DNA from: Campylorhamphus procurvoides
Lineage: Eukaryota; Chordata; Aves; Passeriformes; Dendrocolaptidae
Reading direction: 5' to 3'
Length of the DNA stretch: 64,000 bases
NCBI GenBank assembly: GCA_013396655.1
Contig: WBMV01005979.1
Coordinates: 613,744 to 677,743 of the forward strand
Part shown: positions 52,050-63,377 of the stretch, in pieces
Layout: every line of letters starts with the position of its first letter
Position numbering within the stretch: the stretch's first letter is position 1
The notes under the pieces: model-generated
The model's input: the letters and a program-made list of their open reading frames with translations, nothing else
Told to the model about the DNA's origin: nothing
Databases searched by the model: none
Program-made: the position numbers and the translations under genes

Positions 52050-52169
52050 TGGTACATGATAAGCATTGTACACATCTATAATCGATGGAGAAACAGTGAA
52101 ATACGATGTTACGTGAACGGTCAGCTGGTATCCTATGGTGACATGGCCTGGCATGTTAACACAAATGAT
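52050..52169 (+). CDS. NBEA: NBEA coding exon (inferred exon 7), ConA-like lectin domain
   Basis: Acceptor TGTCTTTCCAG|, donor AATGAT|GTAAGA. It has 120 bases, 40 codons, phase 0 at both ends. Residues begin WYMISIVHIYNRWRNSEIRC and continue YVNGQLVSYGDMAWHVNTND. The W-Y-M...H...NRW...YVNG pattern is the characteristic strand and loop part of laminin G/ConA-like domains, in which a ligand-side loop carries the NG. The frame stays open for another 41 codons into the intron, but the donor is good and NBEA residues stop exactly there. Confidence 0.97.
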
Positions 52170-55100
52170 GTAAGATTTTATTGTTTTCCTTTCTCACAGC
52201 TTTTCATTTTAAAGTTAATTGAAAAAGAAAAAAAAACACTACATTTGTTTTCTCTCTGTGGTAGAGTTACAAGTTTGACAGATTTAGTTTGAGTGAAGTC
52301 CTTAAAAAAACTGATTCATTCTACCAAATGACTATGCATGCTTCCAATGTATACAAAAGTACTTATTTTTATATCATATAAGGTTCTGCATTGGATTCAA
52401 GAGGAGATACTTGTTAATCCTTATCAGATTTCTATGCTTTTTGCCTTAAGGAACATCAAATTTTAAGTAGGCTCTTTAATAGAAGTAGAACTGAGTGGCC
52501 TGAGCTATTATCAGTCATTTGCTTTAAGCACTGTGTAAGTATAGTGAGAGATCATTTCTTCCATGCAGAATTTACAGATTTAAACAAACAAGAGAGAGAG
52601 AGACAAAGACTTAAAGCTAGCAAACAGAAGCAAAAGGAAGTGTCAAGAGATTTATAATATTAAACAAAATCTGAAGTCTTAAATCTGTCTCCCAGTTACA
52701 AGTATATTTTTTCTATTGTTTCACTTGACATTAGTAAATAGGCAGTTGAACAAGGTTATAAAATGCTGTGCTGAGTGTTGCAATATTAGTATTTAAGTAG
52801 TATTGTTTGCAAGTACAAATTAACTGCTACAGAAGTTCAGTTCATCCCTGAAATACCGAGTAATTTGAGTGGGTCACAAGCTTTTACAGACATGTGCTCC
52901 TTTATTGGCATCCAAACCAGATATGGAGAGGTGTACAGTTGTATAGCATTAGTCAGCTTTGAGCAAAGGCACAGTGATCTTACAACTGCTTGTCCAACGC
53001 ATAGAAACCAGTTGCTTTTACTGGAAGATTGCACGCATACCTGTAAATGCACTTGGATCTTTTAATTGGGCCAAGACCAAATAGCAGTCTGTTCTTACAT
53101 AAAATGCATCTGCTTTCATATTGTTCGGTTTTAAATTCTGTTAATGATATTTATGTAAGTTTCAATTTTAAGGGATTTTGTGTGTGTGTGTTCTCTTTCT
53201 GTAGCTTCTGCTTTGGAAAGTTTGAGTGTCTACACCTAATGATGCAGAAAATAGACACTCTTTCTGACCCAAAGTTCTGGCTGTGGAAGGCAGGCAAAAT
53301 GGTTTTCATGTGCTTCGCCTTCAGCTAAAGTTGTGATAGATTTTCAGAGGTTCTTAATTCATCAACTTGCTACACTTTTGTTATTTTTTTATTTATAATA
53401 TGATTCTTAGTTTTTTCTGACTGACTGTATGGGATAATGAAGCCTTTCTATACTTAAGGAAATGAGCTATTTGACTCTCACTAAATTCTAGAGTCAAAGT
53501 TGGATTTAAAAGGAAGGGTTTAAATATTGCACATTAATTAAAGTAGTAGGGCTTTGCTTCCTAAAGCTTCTGATTGCCATTCTTTGCACACTTGGTAACA
53601 TGCCTACTTGCAAGAAAATGCAAGCCTTTCAGTTTTTGCGGAGATGGTCCCCCCCCTTGGTAATATAAAGATTTTTGTGATAGGTGGAATGAGATGACTG
53701 AAAAGCCACTTGAGGTCCCGGAAGACCTGGGGTGATACTGATTACATGGTGTAGGGGTCTGTAATCCTGAATGACAAATACTTAGCAGGAAGACCTGCTG
53801 TAAACTGGGAAGAATGAAAAAATACAGATCTGGAAACTACTGCAGATTAACAGAACTAGAATTTAATTTTGTGTAAAACTCAGAATCTGTAGAGAGCCTC
53901 AATGGCTGTTTTACAGTTAATGATTACTAGAGGAATCCAGGACAATGCCATTGTAATAGGCAGGAATATACATCTCAGAATATTTAAGTAGAAACTAGGA
54001 AGAAAGTGACATTGGTAGCTCAGACAAATTCCTTAAATAACCATGAAAATGGCAATTGCTCCACATTAATTAACACTCTCTGACAGTAATGGCACAGTGT
54101 CAGGAAAACCTTCAAGGCTAAGCAAGACTCCAAGACTAACTGAGAATTATTCGGAAGTTTCACCTTTTGATTTACTAGGAGTCAGAGGGGTCTCATTAGC
54201 CCATCTGTTTCACAGTGCATCCGGGATATGACTTTATGAATCAATTTTAATGTAGTTTTTTTCAGAAGTTTTTTAATTTTGTCAAATTTACCTAAAAAAA
54301 ATAGAAAGGGATATTTTTTTTCCAAGGGGGAAAAAAAGCTTAAAGGAGGTATTTGGTCAAAAGGAGTATAAAGATAAAACGCTGGATACTTCTTACCTCA
54401 TCTCATCTCAAAGCTGAGCTGCAAATCTTTGCCTTCCTCCTAACTCAGACGGAATCCCCTTTTCCTTGCAATAGCCTGTCCACCTAGGTCAATTTCTGTA
54501 ACAGTCCACCCTACTTCATTCTATTCTCCAGACTAATAAAAGTTTTCCTTAAGGTAAAACTCAGCAGTCAAACAAGATGAAAAAGCAGGCTTCCTAATGC
54601 AGGTTCTAGTGGTTTGCTGATTCAGCTCAAACAGTGAGGTGTGATCATTGTTTCCATTCAGTAAAGTACATGTGACTCAAGGAAGCTGGGAGAAGCACGT
54701 TCAAAGATCCTTGAGCTTCCTGTTGTTGTCCTTTTGTGCTACATCTTGTGTTCCACTTCTCCATGTCTTCGTTCTAGACAGGGTTTTTTTGGAAGCACCA
54801 GAAGTTATCCTAATTCTTACAAAATAGCCACAAAAAATCACTTCTAATCTGAAAAAATAGGAAGTGAACAGATGGAGAAGTACAAAATGTCTTTGTACAG
54901 AGGGATAGTTATTGGAAGAAGAAATGGAAAATAGCAACTCATGACCATAGAAGTAGGCAGAAGAGAATTTACAGTCAAACCAAATCATTGTAGGCTATGG
55001 TCATAGAGGGAAACAATGCACCACCTGCAAACTAGAAAAATCTGTGGTGGGTTTTTTTTTTCTTCTTTTTTTTTCTTTTGTTTGTTTTTGTTTGTTTGGG

Positions 55101-55573
55101 GGTTTTGTTTTTTTTTTTTGTTTTGTTTGTTTTTGTGTTTGTTTTTTTTCCTGCTGGAGATGGTTAGCTCTGTTAACACAACAGTGAAAACAGAGGGCAT
55201 TTCACCATGTGTTCTCATGAGTTAGCAGTGGGAGTTCTGAGTATAATTACAAGGAACTTCAAGGCTTTCACATTTCTTGAAGGCAATAGGCGAGGTTATT
55301 TGGTAATTGAATGTACTATTCTCATTTCCTCTGTTGTATGTTGAACAATTAATAGAAAACAAATCCTAGCAGCCAGTCATAACAGCATTGTAATACAGAC
55401 CTGTAAAACAATTAATGCAATGATATTCAAAATGAAGTTGTTCACTGCAGGAAAGTAGTAAATGATTGATAATGGTTGGTTTATCTTTTTAATTACAGTC
55501 TCCCTTTATTTGTGGCTTCTGTAGCTGTGCATTAATATTATTTCATTACTAACATTGCCTCTTTCTGCGATAG
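52170..55573 (+). other. NBEA: NBEA intron 7
   Basis: Phase-0 GT-AG intron inside the lectin-domain block. It contains a T/G-rich low-complexity tract (55049-55151) and a very short TG run near 53176-53189. No CR1 copy or gene is visible. Confidence 0.93.
55049..55151. repeat. T/G-rich low-complexity tract
   Basis: About 100 bases of T runs broken by G and occasional C (GTTTGTTTTTGTTTG type), almost free of A on the + strand, about 420 bases upstream of exon 8. Confidence 0.9.
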
Positions 55574-55720
55574 AGCTATGATAAATGTTTTCTTGGATCT
55601 TCGGAGACTGCTGATGCAAATAGAGTGTTCTGTGGCCAGCTTGGAGCAGTATATGTATTCACTGAAGCGCTCAACCCAGCACAGATTTTTGCAATACATC
55701 AGCTAGGACCTGGATATAAG
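55574..55720 (+). CDS. NBEA: NBEA coding exon (inferred exon 8), end of ConA-like lectin domain
   Basis: Acceptor TTTCTGCGATAG|, donor ATAAG|GTAATA. It has 147 bases, 49 codons, phase 0 at both ends. It encodes SYDKCFLGSSETADANRVFC, then GQLGAVYVFTEALNPAQIF and AIHQLGPGYK. The CFLG...G...AVY.F..AL...QI pattern is the closing strand of the laminin G-like fold, where the FCGQLGAVYVF strand packs against the sheet. The acceptor has a weaker pyrimidine tract interrupted by CGA just before the AG. Confidence 0.97.
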
Positions 55721-56802
55721 GTAATAATGAATCTTGAAAAGCATAAAACTGGAAAAAGTAAATGATTGATGGACATATTTGGAAGATATGTATGCATGTA
55801 GATATTTCTTCTAGTATCATGTAGTTTTCTCATATGATTTGTTTTCAGTCAGACTATTTCTTCAAGTATCCTAACTAATCTTAACTTTCCACTATCTTTT
55901 TTAAAGATGCAAGTTTCTTTAGAGCATAGTTGAAACATTTTTGTATGTGATATTTATACTTTGGATCATAATCAGATCAGACAAATTTTCTATTTGGTGT
56001 ACTGAATACCATGGAAATAACTTTTTTCTCTACTGTCTGTGTTTAAAACCTGATTTAAGGCAGAATAATATTCAACAAGGCATAATAAACCAATTCTTTC
56101 AAATGTATGGTTTCAGACAGTTCTGCTGAAGTAAAGTTGAGCTTTATATTCATGCTTTGCCAGTGACATTTAGGGGACAACTTAATGGTGCATGCATAAA
56201 CTTGGATCTCTAGTCAGACACTTCTGTCTTTCAATGGCTATGGATAGTATTCCTTCATCAAGAAAAACAACACATGCAGAAGTCTGAAGAAACTGCCTAG
56301 TGGATAATACTTAAAAATTAATCTAATGCTGGGTAAACACTATTAAATTTCTACAATCAGTTATTCCCAAATTTTCTTTTTTTCTGACTTTTGAAATTTA
56401 CTGTTTAATCTGTTTTTCAATATATATAATAGACTGAAAATAAAAGCTTTTAAAAACTACAAGTAAAAGCCAGCAATTAATTCTAATAATATTAATTTTG
56501 TGTGCTGAAAATGACTGCTCTAAATCATTCAATTATAGCTAGCACTTGAATGACATCAACAATTAGAAATTTTATTTAGGGTAGGTATGTAGTGTGAATA
56601 ACCAAATATACCTCAGGGTAACTTGGAAAAGAGAAAGTCTATTGTATGTGGTTGATGGTTAAAACCTGCCTTGAAACTAAAAATGTTCAGTCAGTCAAGA
56701 GATGTGTATCACCTGTGCAAACAAGGAGTATTTTATTCCAAATTTAATACTGTATTTTGTTTGAACAAATATTTCTGCAAATATTCTTTGATCATACAAA
56801 AG

Positions 56803-56867
56803 AAAATAATAATAATAATAAGAATATCAGCAGCAACAACTTCATAATAACATAATAATAATAATGA
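56803..56867. repeat. Interrupted (AAT)n microsatellite
   Basis: Two AAT arrays are separated by a short AGCAGCAACAAC-like interruption, in intron 8. Confidence 0.9.
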
Positions 56868-57844
56868 ATGTAGTAAACTTTTATGAATTTATTAAGTTCC
56901 TGGATTTGAAGCAAGTTTCAAAATTACTATGTAATATTTTGTGAGAGTTGAAGGAGTTGATAAGACATGTGCTTTCATGCTAAGTGACATTTCCAGTAGT
57001 TACTGCACTAACCTTAGTGTGTTGTCAATTTGCCTTGCTTGATTCATAGGCTTCCATTAAACGACATTTCTTCACACCTGTAGCTTCTTTCTGATTTTAG
57101 AATGTCAGTTAGATATATTTACTATTTTGAGGATATTCTTCTTTGGTATATCATGTTTTTAGGTTTTGGTCACGTACCCAGCACAGTTAATGCCCCCTTG
57201 CTTTCTGAAGGAGTTTCTTTACTTGTCTAAAAATCTGAAAGTATATTTTACGACTTATTACAGCTAAAAAAAATAGGTCACTAGAGCAGAACCTGAGAAA
57301 TAACATCTTTTTATTTAACTTCCTTATTTCCCCCCAAAATAAGACAAAACAGAAGACTTTCTCACCTTCTTCCAACCCAAGATCTACCCACAACCAAAAA
57401 AAGGAATCACCTGCTGTAACTTAGAGATCTCAGGGAACCAACTGTAGCTTTCACTCAAAGCCTGCTTCTTTCATGTCTCATTTGGCTTCATTTCTGTAAA
57501 TTCTTCAGTTCAGAATACTTCAGTATGGTATTTCACAGTCCAAAGGAGCCTCAATTAACATGTAGCTTGGATTGCTGAATATTAGAGATCATATTCTTGC
57601 TCTTACCTAACTTGCTGATGCAAACTGGCCTTTCAGAAACTTTTTTTTAATAGTTCACTACATGTCCTGTTCATTCTAGTGATTGGTATTATTAGCCAAT
57701 GGGGAACATCAACTGTTCAACTTTTCCTAAAGAGCAACTATTCTAGATGCATTGTGAACTCCAGTTGTGCCAAACTTCTTCTTACAAAGGAAGATTATTC
57801 AAAATATTGGGGAATTTTTGGAGAGTGTCTTCATACATATGTGT

Positions 57845-57922
57845 TTGGGGTTTTTTGTTTGGTTGGTTGGTTTGGGTTTTTTTGGTGTTGTTTTTGGTTT
57901 TTGTCGTTCTTTTTTTTTTTTA
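57845..57922. repeat. T/G-rich low-complexity tract
   Basis: GGTTGGTTGGTTTGGG-type repeats followed by a 12-base T run, again with T and G on the + strand. It lies inside intron 8. Confidence 0.88.
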
Positions 57923-58137
57923 CCCTGACAGTCTGTGGTGGTTCCTTTGACTTATAATTCATACTTTAGTCCATTATATCTGAGGATCTGATTCTTTAGG
58001 GGAAGCAGCCATCCTTCTACCTACATTGTTCATGGAAAGAGACTATGACTTTGCCTGTCATTTGGCTGCCCTCACAATCATTCATGATGCCCCTCGTCTA
58101 CAATGACTGCCATTGAGACCTCTGGAATACAGAGAAA

Positions 58138-58161
58138 TCTGCATAATCTGCATAATCTGCC
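58138..58161. repeat. Short tandem repeat, 9-bp unit ATCTGCATA
   Basis: Almost three copies of ATCTGCATA in intron 8. Recent small duplication; no function suggested. Confidence 0.85.
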
Positions 58162-60665
58162 AACATGCAGGACAATGCAGTAGGCACACTTCTGTGAATA
58201 TACATAGTATGTATTGTTGCAAATAACACCAAAGCCACAAAGTTGAGGAACAGGAAAATCTAGATATACAAAGGAAAATTAATCTTTTGTACCTTGTCCC
58301 ACCTTCTGTGACGCAGGTAGAAGCAAGTTTTAGGATTAAGTAGAGAAATCATTAAAATAAGTCTTATTTATTATGCATATCAAATAATTATATTTTATAT
58401 ATAATATTTGTATTATTTATTGTACAATACATGCTTATTAGAGAGGATTGTACAATAAAAACAATTAATAATGTCCTTCTGAATGCATTTGGTTGTAACC
58501 AGCATGACAGTATATTTTTCAGTTGATCTAATAGATGTTTGAAATAGAAGTTTGAAATAAATGCTACATTTTCAATTGTGGCAAAATGCTTTTTTTTGTT
58601 TAGCAAAAATTGATAATTGTATGAGTTTGAATAGTGAAAAACTGAAACTCTTAGTAACTATTTCAAAGAAATTGCTCATAATCAAACATTGAAGAGGGGA
58701 GAGCAGCAAATATACTTACACTAGAACTATGTGATTTGTCTTTTCCCTGTCAAGTCTTCCCAAATTGATCTATAAAGTATCTTGAAATTTAAAATTATAT
58801 GTAGTAGAAACATTCAATATTTGCCTTCCTGGGTTTTATCTGTAATAAAGCATGCTCATTTTGAGACTTGCCATAGCTGAACAGGACTTATACCTACTAC
58901 ATTGACACTTTCAGTTTTTAAAGATTAAAGAAAGAAAAAGGAAATGAGAGCAGTGTCCTTACACTCCCTGTGCATTTTCTGCTGTCCATCCTTGTTCCCA
59001 GGCAGCAAAGAGAAGCCGCTGATAAACAGAATAGAGGGGCAAGGAGGTAATGTGGGAGGAAAAGATGCATCTGATAGTAGTGTTTGCTACTGTATATAAA
59101 GGGATGTTTCACAAAGTCCTGTCCTAATAGCCCCATGAAATCTATGCCACTTCTCTTAACCCTCTCAGAGACATTTCAAAGCGAGTTATCACATTACTCC
59201 ATATGTTACTGCATCTGAGCTTGCTCTTGATCAATGCTGTAGTATCGGTCTTTTTGTTACATGTGAAGGCTAGAGTAAGTATACATTCATGTATGCACAT
59301 ACAGGCACACACAAAATAGCACTGAAAATTCAAATTTGCTCAAACCAATTATATAGTACAAGATAATGTTTTATGTATGATTGCTGAACCTACAGCAGCA
59401 AAATAGAGTGAGTAGTAAATCAATAAGCAGCACTCTTGTTGCTAAAGGAAAGGGGAGAGCTGCTGGTGTTTAAGCAGGGCTCCTGATCAAGCACAATGCT
59501 AGAGTAATTCTTGGCTCTCTCTTTTCCCTCTCCCATTCTTGTAGGAGAAACAAGTATCCTTTATATGTATATATACGTTATATAGAATATATTGAATCTA
59601 AGACCCTTTTTTGCCATCTTGATGCTTTCACGTTGCTTGCAGCAGACCTCAGACTTGCACTCCTTCAGTGACCAGTAACTAACCATTTGCAGTTTGAGCT
59701 TATGTGCTCAACAGCCTCTGTTATCCTCCTGTGGTTGTATTTTTCTTTGAGGGCAGGATGTTCTTTTAACTCTTAGGCTTTCTCAATAAAGTGTGAAGTA
59801 TTATTATATTGATTCAAACTTATTTGTACCTGACTTTCAAATAGTGGTCTCTGATAAATTCCTGAGGTATATTGAACACTGAAAAGTAGGAGATAGATTG
59901 ATGCCAAAATTTGTTTATAAAACTAGTTTAACTTAAGCAGTTTAGAACACTGCAAAATTTCATGATAATGGAATGATACACATGTTGAAACAGTTTGACA
60001 TATTTAAATAGCAAAATTATGAAAAACTCTATGGGAGAAAAACCTTCTGAGTTTTGGAATCTGACAAATCTTAGAGGTGTTAAAGATTTTCAGGGTAAGG
60101 GTAATAGATATTTTCTTGTGGCAAAACATTAAAATATAGAACATGCAGCATGTAGATATCTTTGGAAATCAGTGAAATCACTAAATTATTTTTTTCCTCT
60201 GCAGACAGTTCACAGAGTATCTGTATAGTTTAAAATGCCCTTTGGGGAGGAATACATCATCATCTTTCTTGTGGCAAATCTGTAATCTGTAGCAGTCATT
60301 TCCTGATAAGTGATGTAGGCAGCCATATCAACAGAGAGTCATGTCTCAAGTTTTAAGCATAATACTCCTCCTTTGGGGTTTTTTGCTTCGATAAGTAGTG
60401 TGGCATAATAGCAACACATTCCTAGATTAAAACATTTGATGCTGAGGACTGAATACTTTCAGTGTGTAGATGCTGGGGTTTTTGCTTCACATGGGTTGTA
60501 GTCTGGTCCTTTGAGCTGAATGTGTACCACCAGTTGCAGGACATTTGAGTTTTAGCCTAATGGAAGTCTCTTTGGTTCTGAACAGCTTTGCAGTATGAAC
60601 AGAATAAGTAAGTAAGAGAGAATCACTGGGAGTTTCCCTAAAAAACAGACTCCTAACTCAAACGC

Positions 60666-61200
60666 AAATCACAGAATCACATAATGGTTAAAGTGGTTGG
60701 AAGGGACAGCTGGAGATTATCTGGTCCAATCTCCTTGCTCAAACAGGGCCATCTAGACCCAGTTGCTCAGGACTATGTCCAGACACTTTTTTAATATCTC
60801 TGAAGATAGAGACTGTCACCTTGCTGGGCACCTTCACAGTGAAAATCCTGATGTTCAACCTCCTGTGTTTCAGTTATGCCCATTGGCTTGTGTCCTGCCA
60901 CTGGGCATCACTGACTCCCTTCAGATATTTATACCTGAGATACACCTCTATGGCTTCTTTTCTGCAGGCTGTAAAGTCCCAGCTCTCTCAGCCTTTCCTC
61001 ACAGGAGAGGTGCTTCAGTTGCTTCATGACTTTAGTGGCCCTTCATTGCACTCCCTCCAGTATGTCCATGGCTCCCAGTGGGAGCCCAGAACTATAGAGG
61101 TATGGTCTCACCAATGCTAGAGGGGAAGAGTGACCTCCCTCCACTTGTTGTCATCACCTCTCCTAATGCAGTTAAGGATATTCTTCTTTGTCAAATGTAG
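60666..61200 (-). mobile_element. CR1 LINE 3'-end fragment (minus strand)
   Basis: Begins AATCACAGAATCACATAATG and shows GGTTGGAAGGGACAGCTGGA, 'CTCAAACAGGGCCATCTAGA', 'TTGTGTCCTGCCACTGGGCA' and CAGCCTTTCCTCACAGGAGA, all inverted CR1 landmarks. Similarity is clear to about 61190 and then lost. Open frames at 60763-61029 and 60821-61120 are by-products. Confidence 0.9.
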
Positions 61201-62661
61201 AATGAACCATTCACTTACTTTTGCCTTTCCTAGTTACGTTTTCTGCTATGGTACCTGCATCTCATACATTTTCAGTGTGGCATTGCAGCTTTCCTTCTGC
61301 CTGACATCACCCAGTGTGGGGTGGTGCTGATGGACAGATCTGCTCCAAGGGTTCTCCAGCAGCTGCAGTCACATTCCCAGTCTATTCAGGTTATGGCCCA
61401 CATAAAAACGGATGCTATTCACAACACCTTATGTGTCAGTCACTTGAGTAGATTCACTTTTCCATCGTCTGTCTGTAAGCAAGGGAATTTCTTCAGCATA
61501 TCCAGCAGCCTTGAGAGCTCTGCAAAGGCTGAATAGGGTTTATGGGGTTATGTAGTTATATCTTATTTGGAAAGGGCAGCTGATAGCCTATAACTTGTCT
61601 GATTTTATTCTAGCAAGGAAAACAAAAACTCTAGTGATGGGACTTTCAATAGTTTCATGGCATAGGATTTTCTACTGGGGGAAAAAGGGATATTTAGTAG
61701 GACCAAAGGGATAAAGAGATTTGTGATGGCTATATACAGTGAAAGTAAGGAAAATGAATGTATTTCTGAAAATATGAATAGTTTGAACGGAGTGAATATT
61801 TTTTAAAAAATAACATGTTATATATATATTGCTTATTTAAATGGTGGTAATTTCTAACAAATTTCCTTTCTTTATATCAGTACAGCACTATGTTACTACT
61901 AGTTGTCTTTTTGCCACTGCTAAATGGTTGTTACATGCAATAATTATATGCCAAGTAAATCTGACAATGCTTTGCAGAAAGGCAGAAATCTGTCTTCTTG
62001 TGCTTGATTGATTTGTCAGTGTTGCCAGAAAAACCTAGTTTTGGATCAGCTCTGAATCATGGTATGTTTAAGAATAACTGAATTTTTCAGTCTTCCTTGG
62101 AAAACTCTGATTATGAGAAACATTAATGTGAAATATGGCATTTATAATTTTATTTGGATTTTAATTTAGTATAAGTAGCTTGCTTATATATACTTCTGAC
62201 TGTTAATGGAGCATGGGTTTTAGCACTATTCAAAAATAACTATTCCTCTAATCAACATGGTATAGCATTTTATATTCTAATTTGAGTACGTTTATGCAAA
62301 CTAAAATACAAGGTGATTAATTCATTCTTCACTTTTAATGTGTTGTATGCTTACTTTTTATTTTAACATATATATAGCTGTCTAATGTGACACATTCTTT
62401 TTCAGATTGTTACTTCTGAAACTTGTTGACACTGATGCTGAGAAATACTACATAAAATACCAAATATTATATTGACATATTGATGTGTTGTACACTAAAT
62501 AAAAAAATTCTCATTGTTCAGTAGCATCAGGCTACTGGTAAATAAATGAAAATTTAGTAGTTTCTATATTCCCTTTCAAGTCCAATGTAGTTTTTGCACA
62601 TTTTGTGGCAACGATTTTGTCTAAATTGATTACTTTGTAAAACTTTTGGGTTTTTTTTCAG

Positions 62662-62859
62662 AGCACATTCAAATTTAAATCTGAGAGTGACATTCATCTG
62701 GCTGAGCACCACAAACAAGTGCTATATGATGGGAAACTTGCAAGTAGCATTGCTTTTACTTATAATGCGAAGGCTACTGATGCTCAGCTATGCCTTGAAT
62801 CCTCACCAAAGGAGAATCCTTCAATCTTTGTACACTCCCCCCATGCTCTTATGCTTCAG
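62662..62859 (+). CDS. NBEA: NBEA coding exon (inferred exon 9)
   Basis: Acceptor TTTTTTTTCAG|, donor CTTCAG|GTTTGT. It has 198 bases, 66 codons, phase 0 at both ends. It begins [20 protein letters not shown] and later reads [19 protein letters not shown] and [11 protein letters not shown]. It links the lectin-like domain to the next armadillo-like region of neurobeachin. The donor departs from the GTRAGT consensus (T at positions +3 and +4), so it may be weak; the exonic CAG partly compensates. [14 protein letters not shown] is the NBEA version (LRBA has KAESDLFLAEHHKL). Confidence 0.97.
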
Positions 62860-63243
62860 GTTTGTGCTCCTAAATTGATGTTATGTGTTTACTGTTAACC
62901 AAATATCACTTGGATAACCAGAGATTGTTCTGTATTATATGAGCTCTTAATATAGCTTTCACTTGAACTGTTCTTTCTTTACTCACTTTCTAAAGCAAGG
63001 AAAAATTATTACTTCCTTAAGAAATATAGACTTCATACTACAAGGCACAGTTTGCCATGATACTGAAGATTTTCTCTTTAACATTTGCCTTTAGATATAG
63101 TGATTACAATTTAAATATAAGTAGTGAAAAAAAATTAAAACAAGTTTGCATTTAATTTGGTGTTCAAGTGCTTCCAAATTATGCTTTTAACTGTCCTTTA
63201 AAATTGAGATTAATTGAGCTTTTTCCTTTATTTATTAATTTAG
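62860..63243 (+). other. NBEA: NBEA intron 9 (384 bp)
   Basis: Short phase-0 intron with donor GTTTGT and acceptor TTAATTTAG. It contains AT-rich sequence only. Confidence 0.95.
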
Positions 63244-63377
63244 GATGTGAAAGCTATTGTAACCCACTCCATTCACAGTGCAATTCATTCCATTGGAGGG
63301 ATCCAAGTTCTTTTTCCACTCTTTGCCCAGTTAGACAATCGACAGCTGCATGACAGTCAGGTGGAAACAACAGTTTG
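63244..63377 (+). CDS. NBEA: NBEA coding exon (inferred exon 10), start of second ARM region
   Basis: Acceptor TTAATTTAG|, donor GTTTG|GTAAGC. It gives 44 codons plus two bases of a split codon that would be completed to Cys by the next exon outside the window. Residues: [19 protein letters not shown], then [19 protein letters not shown] and QVETTV. This starts the ARM-repeat solenoid after the lectin-like domain. The exon enters in phase 0 and leaves in phase 2. It is 384 bases downstream of the previous exon. The run [14 protein letters not shown] fits NBEA and not LRBA (DYRQYLSDEIDLTI). Confidence 0.96.

Larger units (their letters stand above)
55721..62661 (+). other. NBEA: NBEA intron 8
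   Basis: Phase-0 GT-AG intron that marks the 3' border of the lectin-domain block. It contains an AAT-type microsatellite (56803-56867), a T/G-rich tract (57845-57922), a small ATCTGCATA tandem repeat (58138-58161), a - strand CR1 fragment (about 60666-61200) and an adjoining unassigned stretch to about 61560. The rest is AT-rich. Confidence 0.93.

Noticed and set aside
52038..52292. 84-codon frame extending exon 7 into the intron
   Set aside because: The NBEA match stops exactly at AATGAT|GTAAGA and the next exon joins in frame, so the extension is intron read-through.
54985..55225. Lys/Asn/Gln-rich and Phe/Cys-rich open frames on opposite strands
   Set aside because: Translation of the T/G-rich tract at 55049-55151, not a gene.
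26873..63377. LRBA as the identity of the exons
   Set aside because: At many positions where the paralogues differ (for example [34 protein letters not shown]) the sequence follows NBEA.
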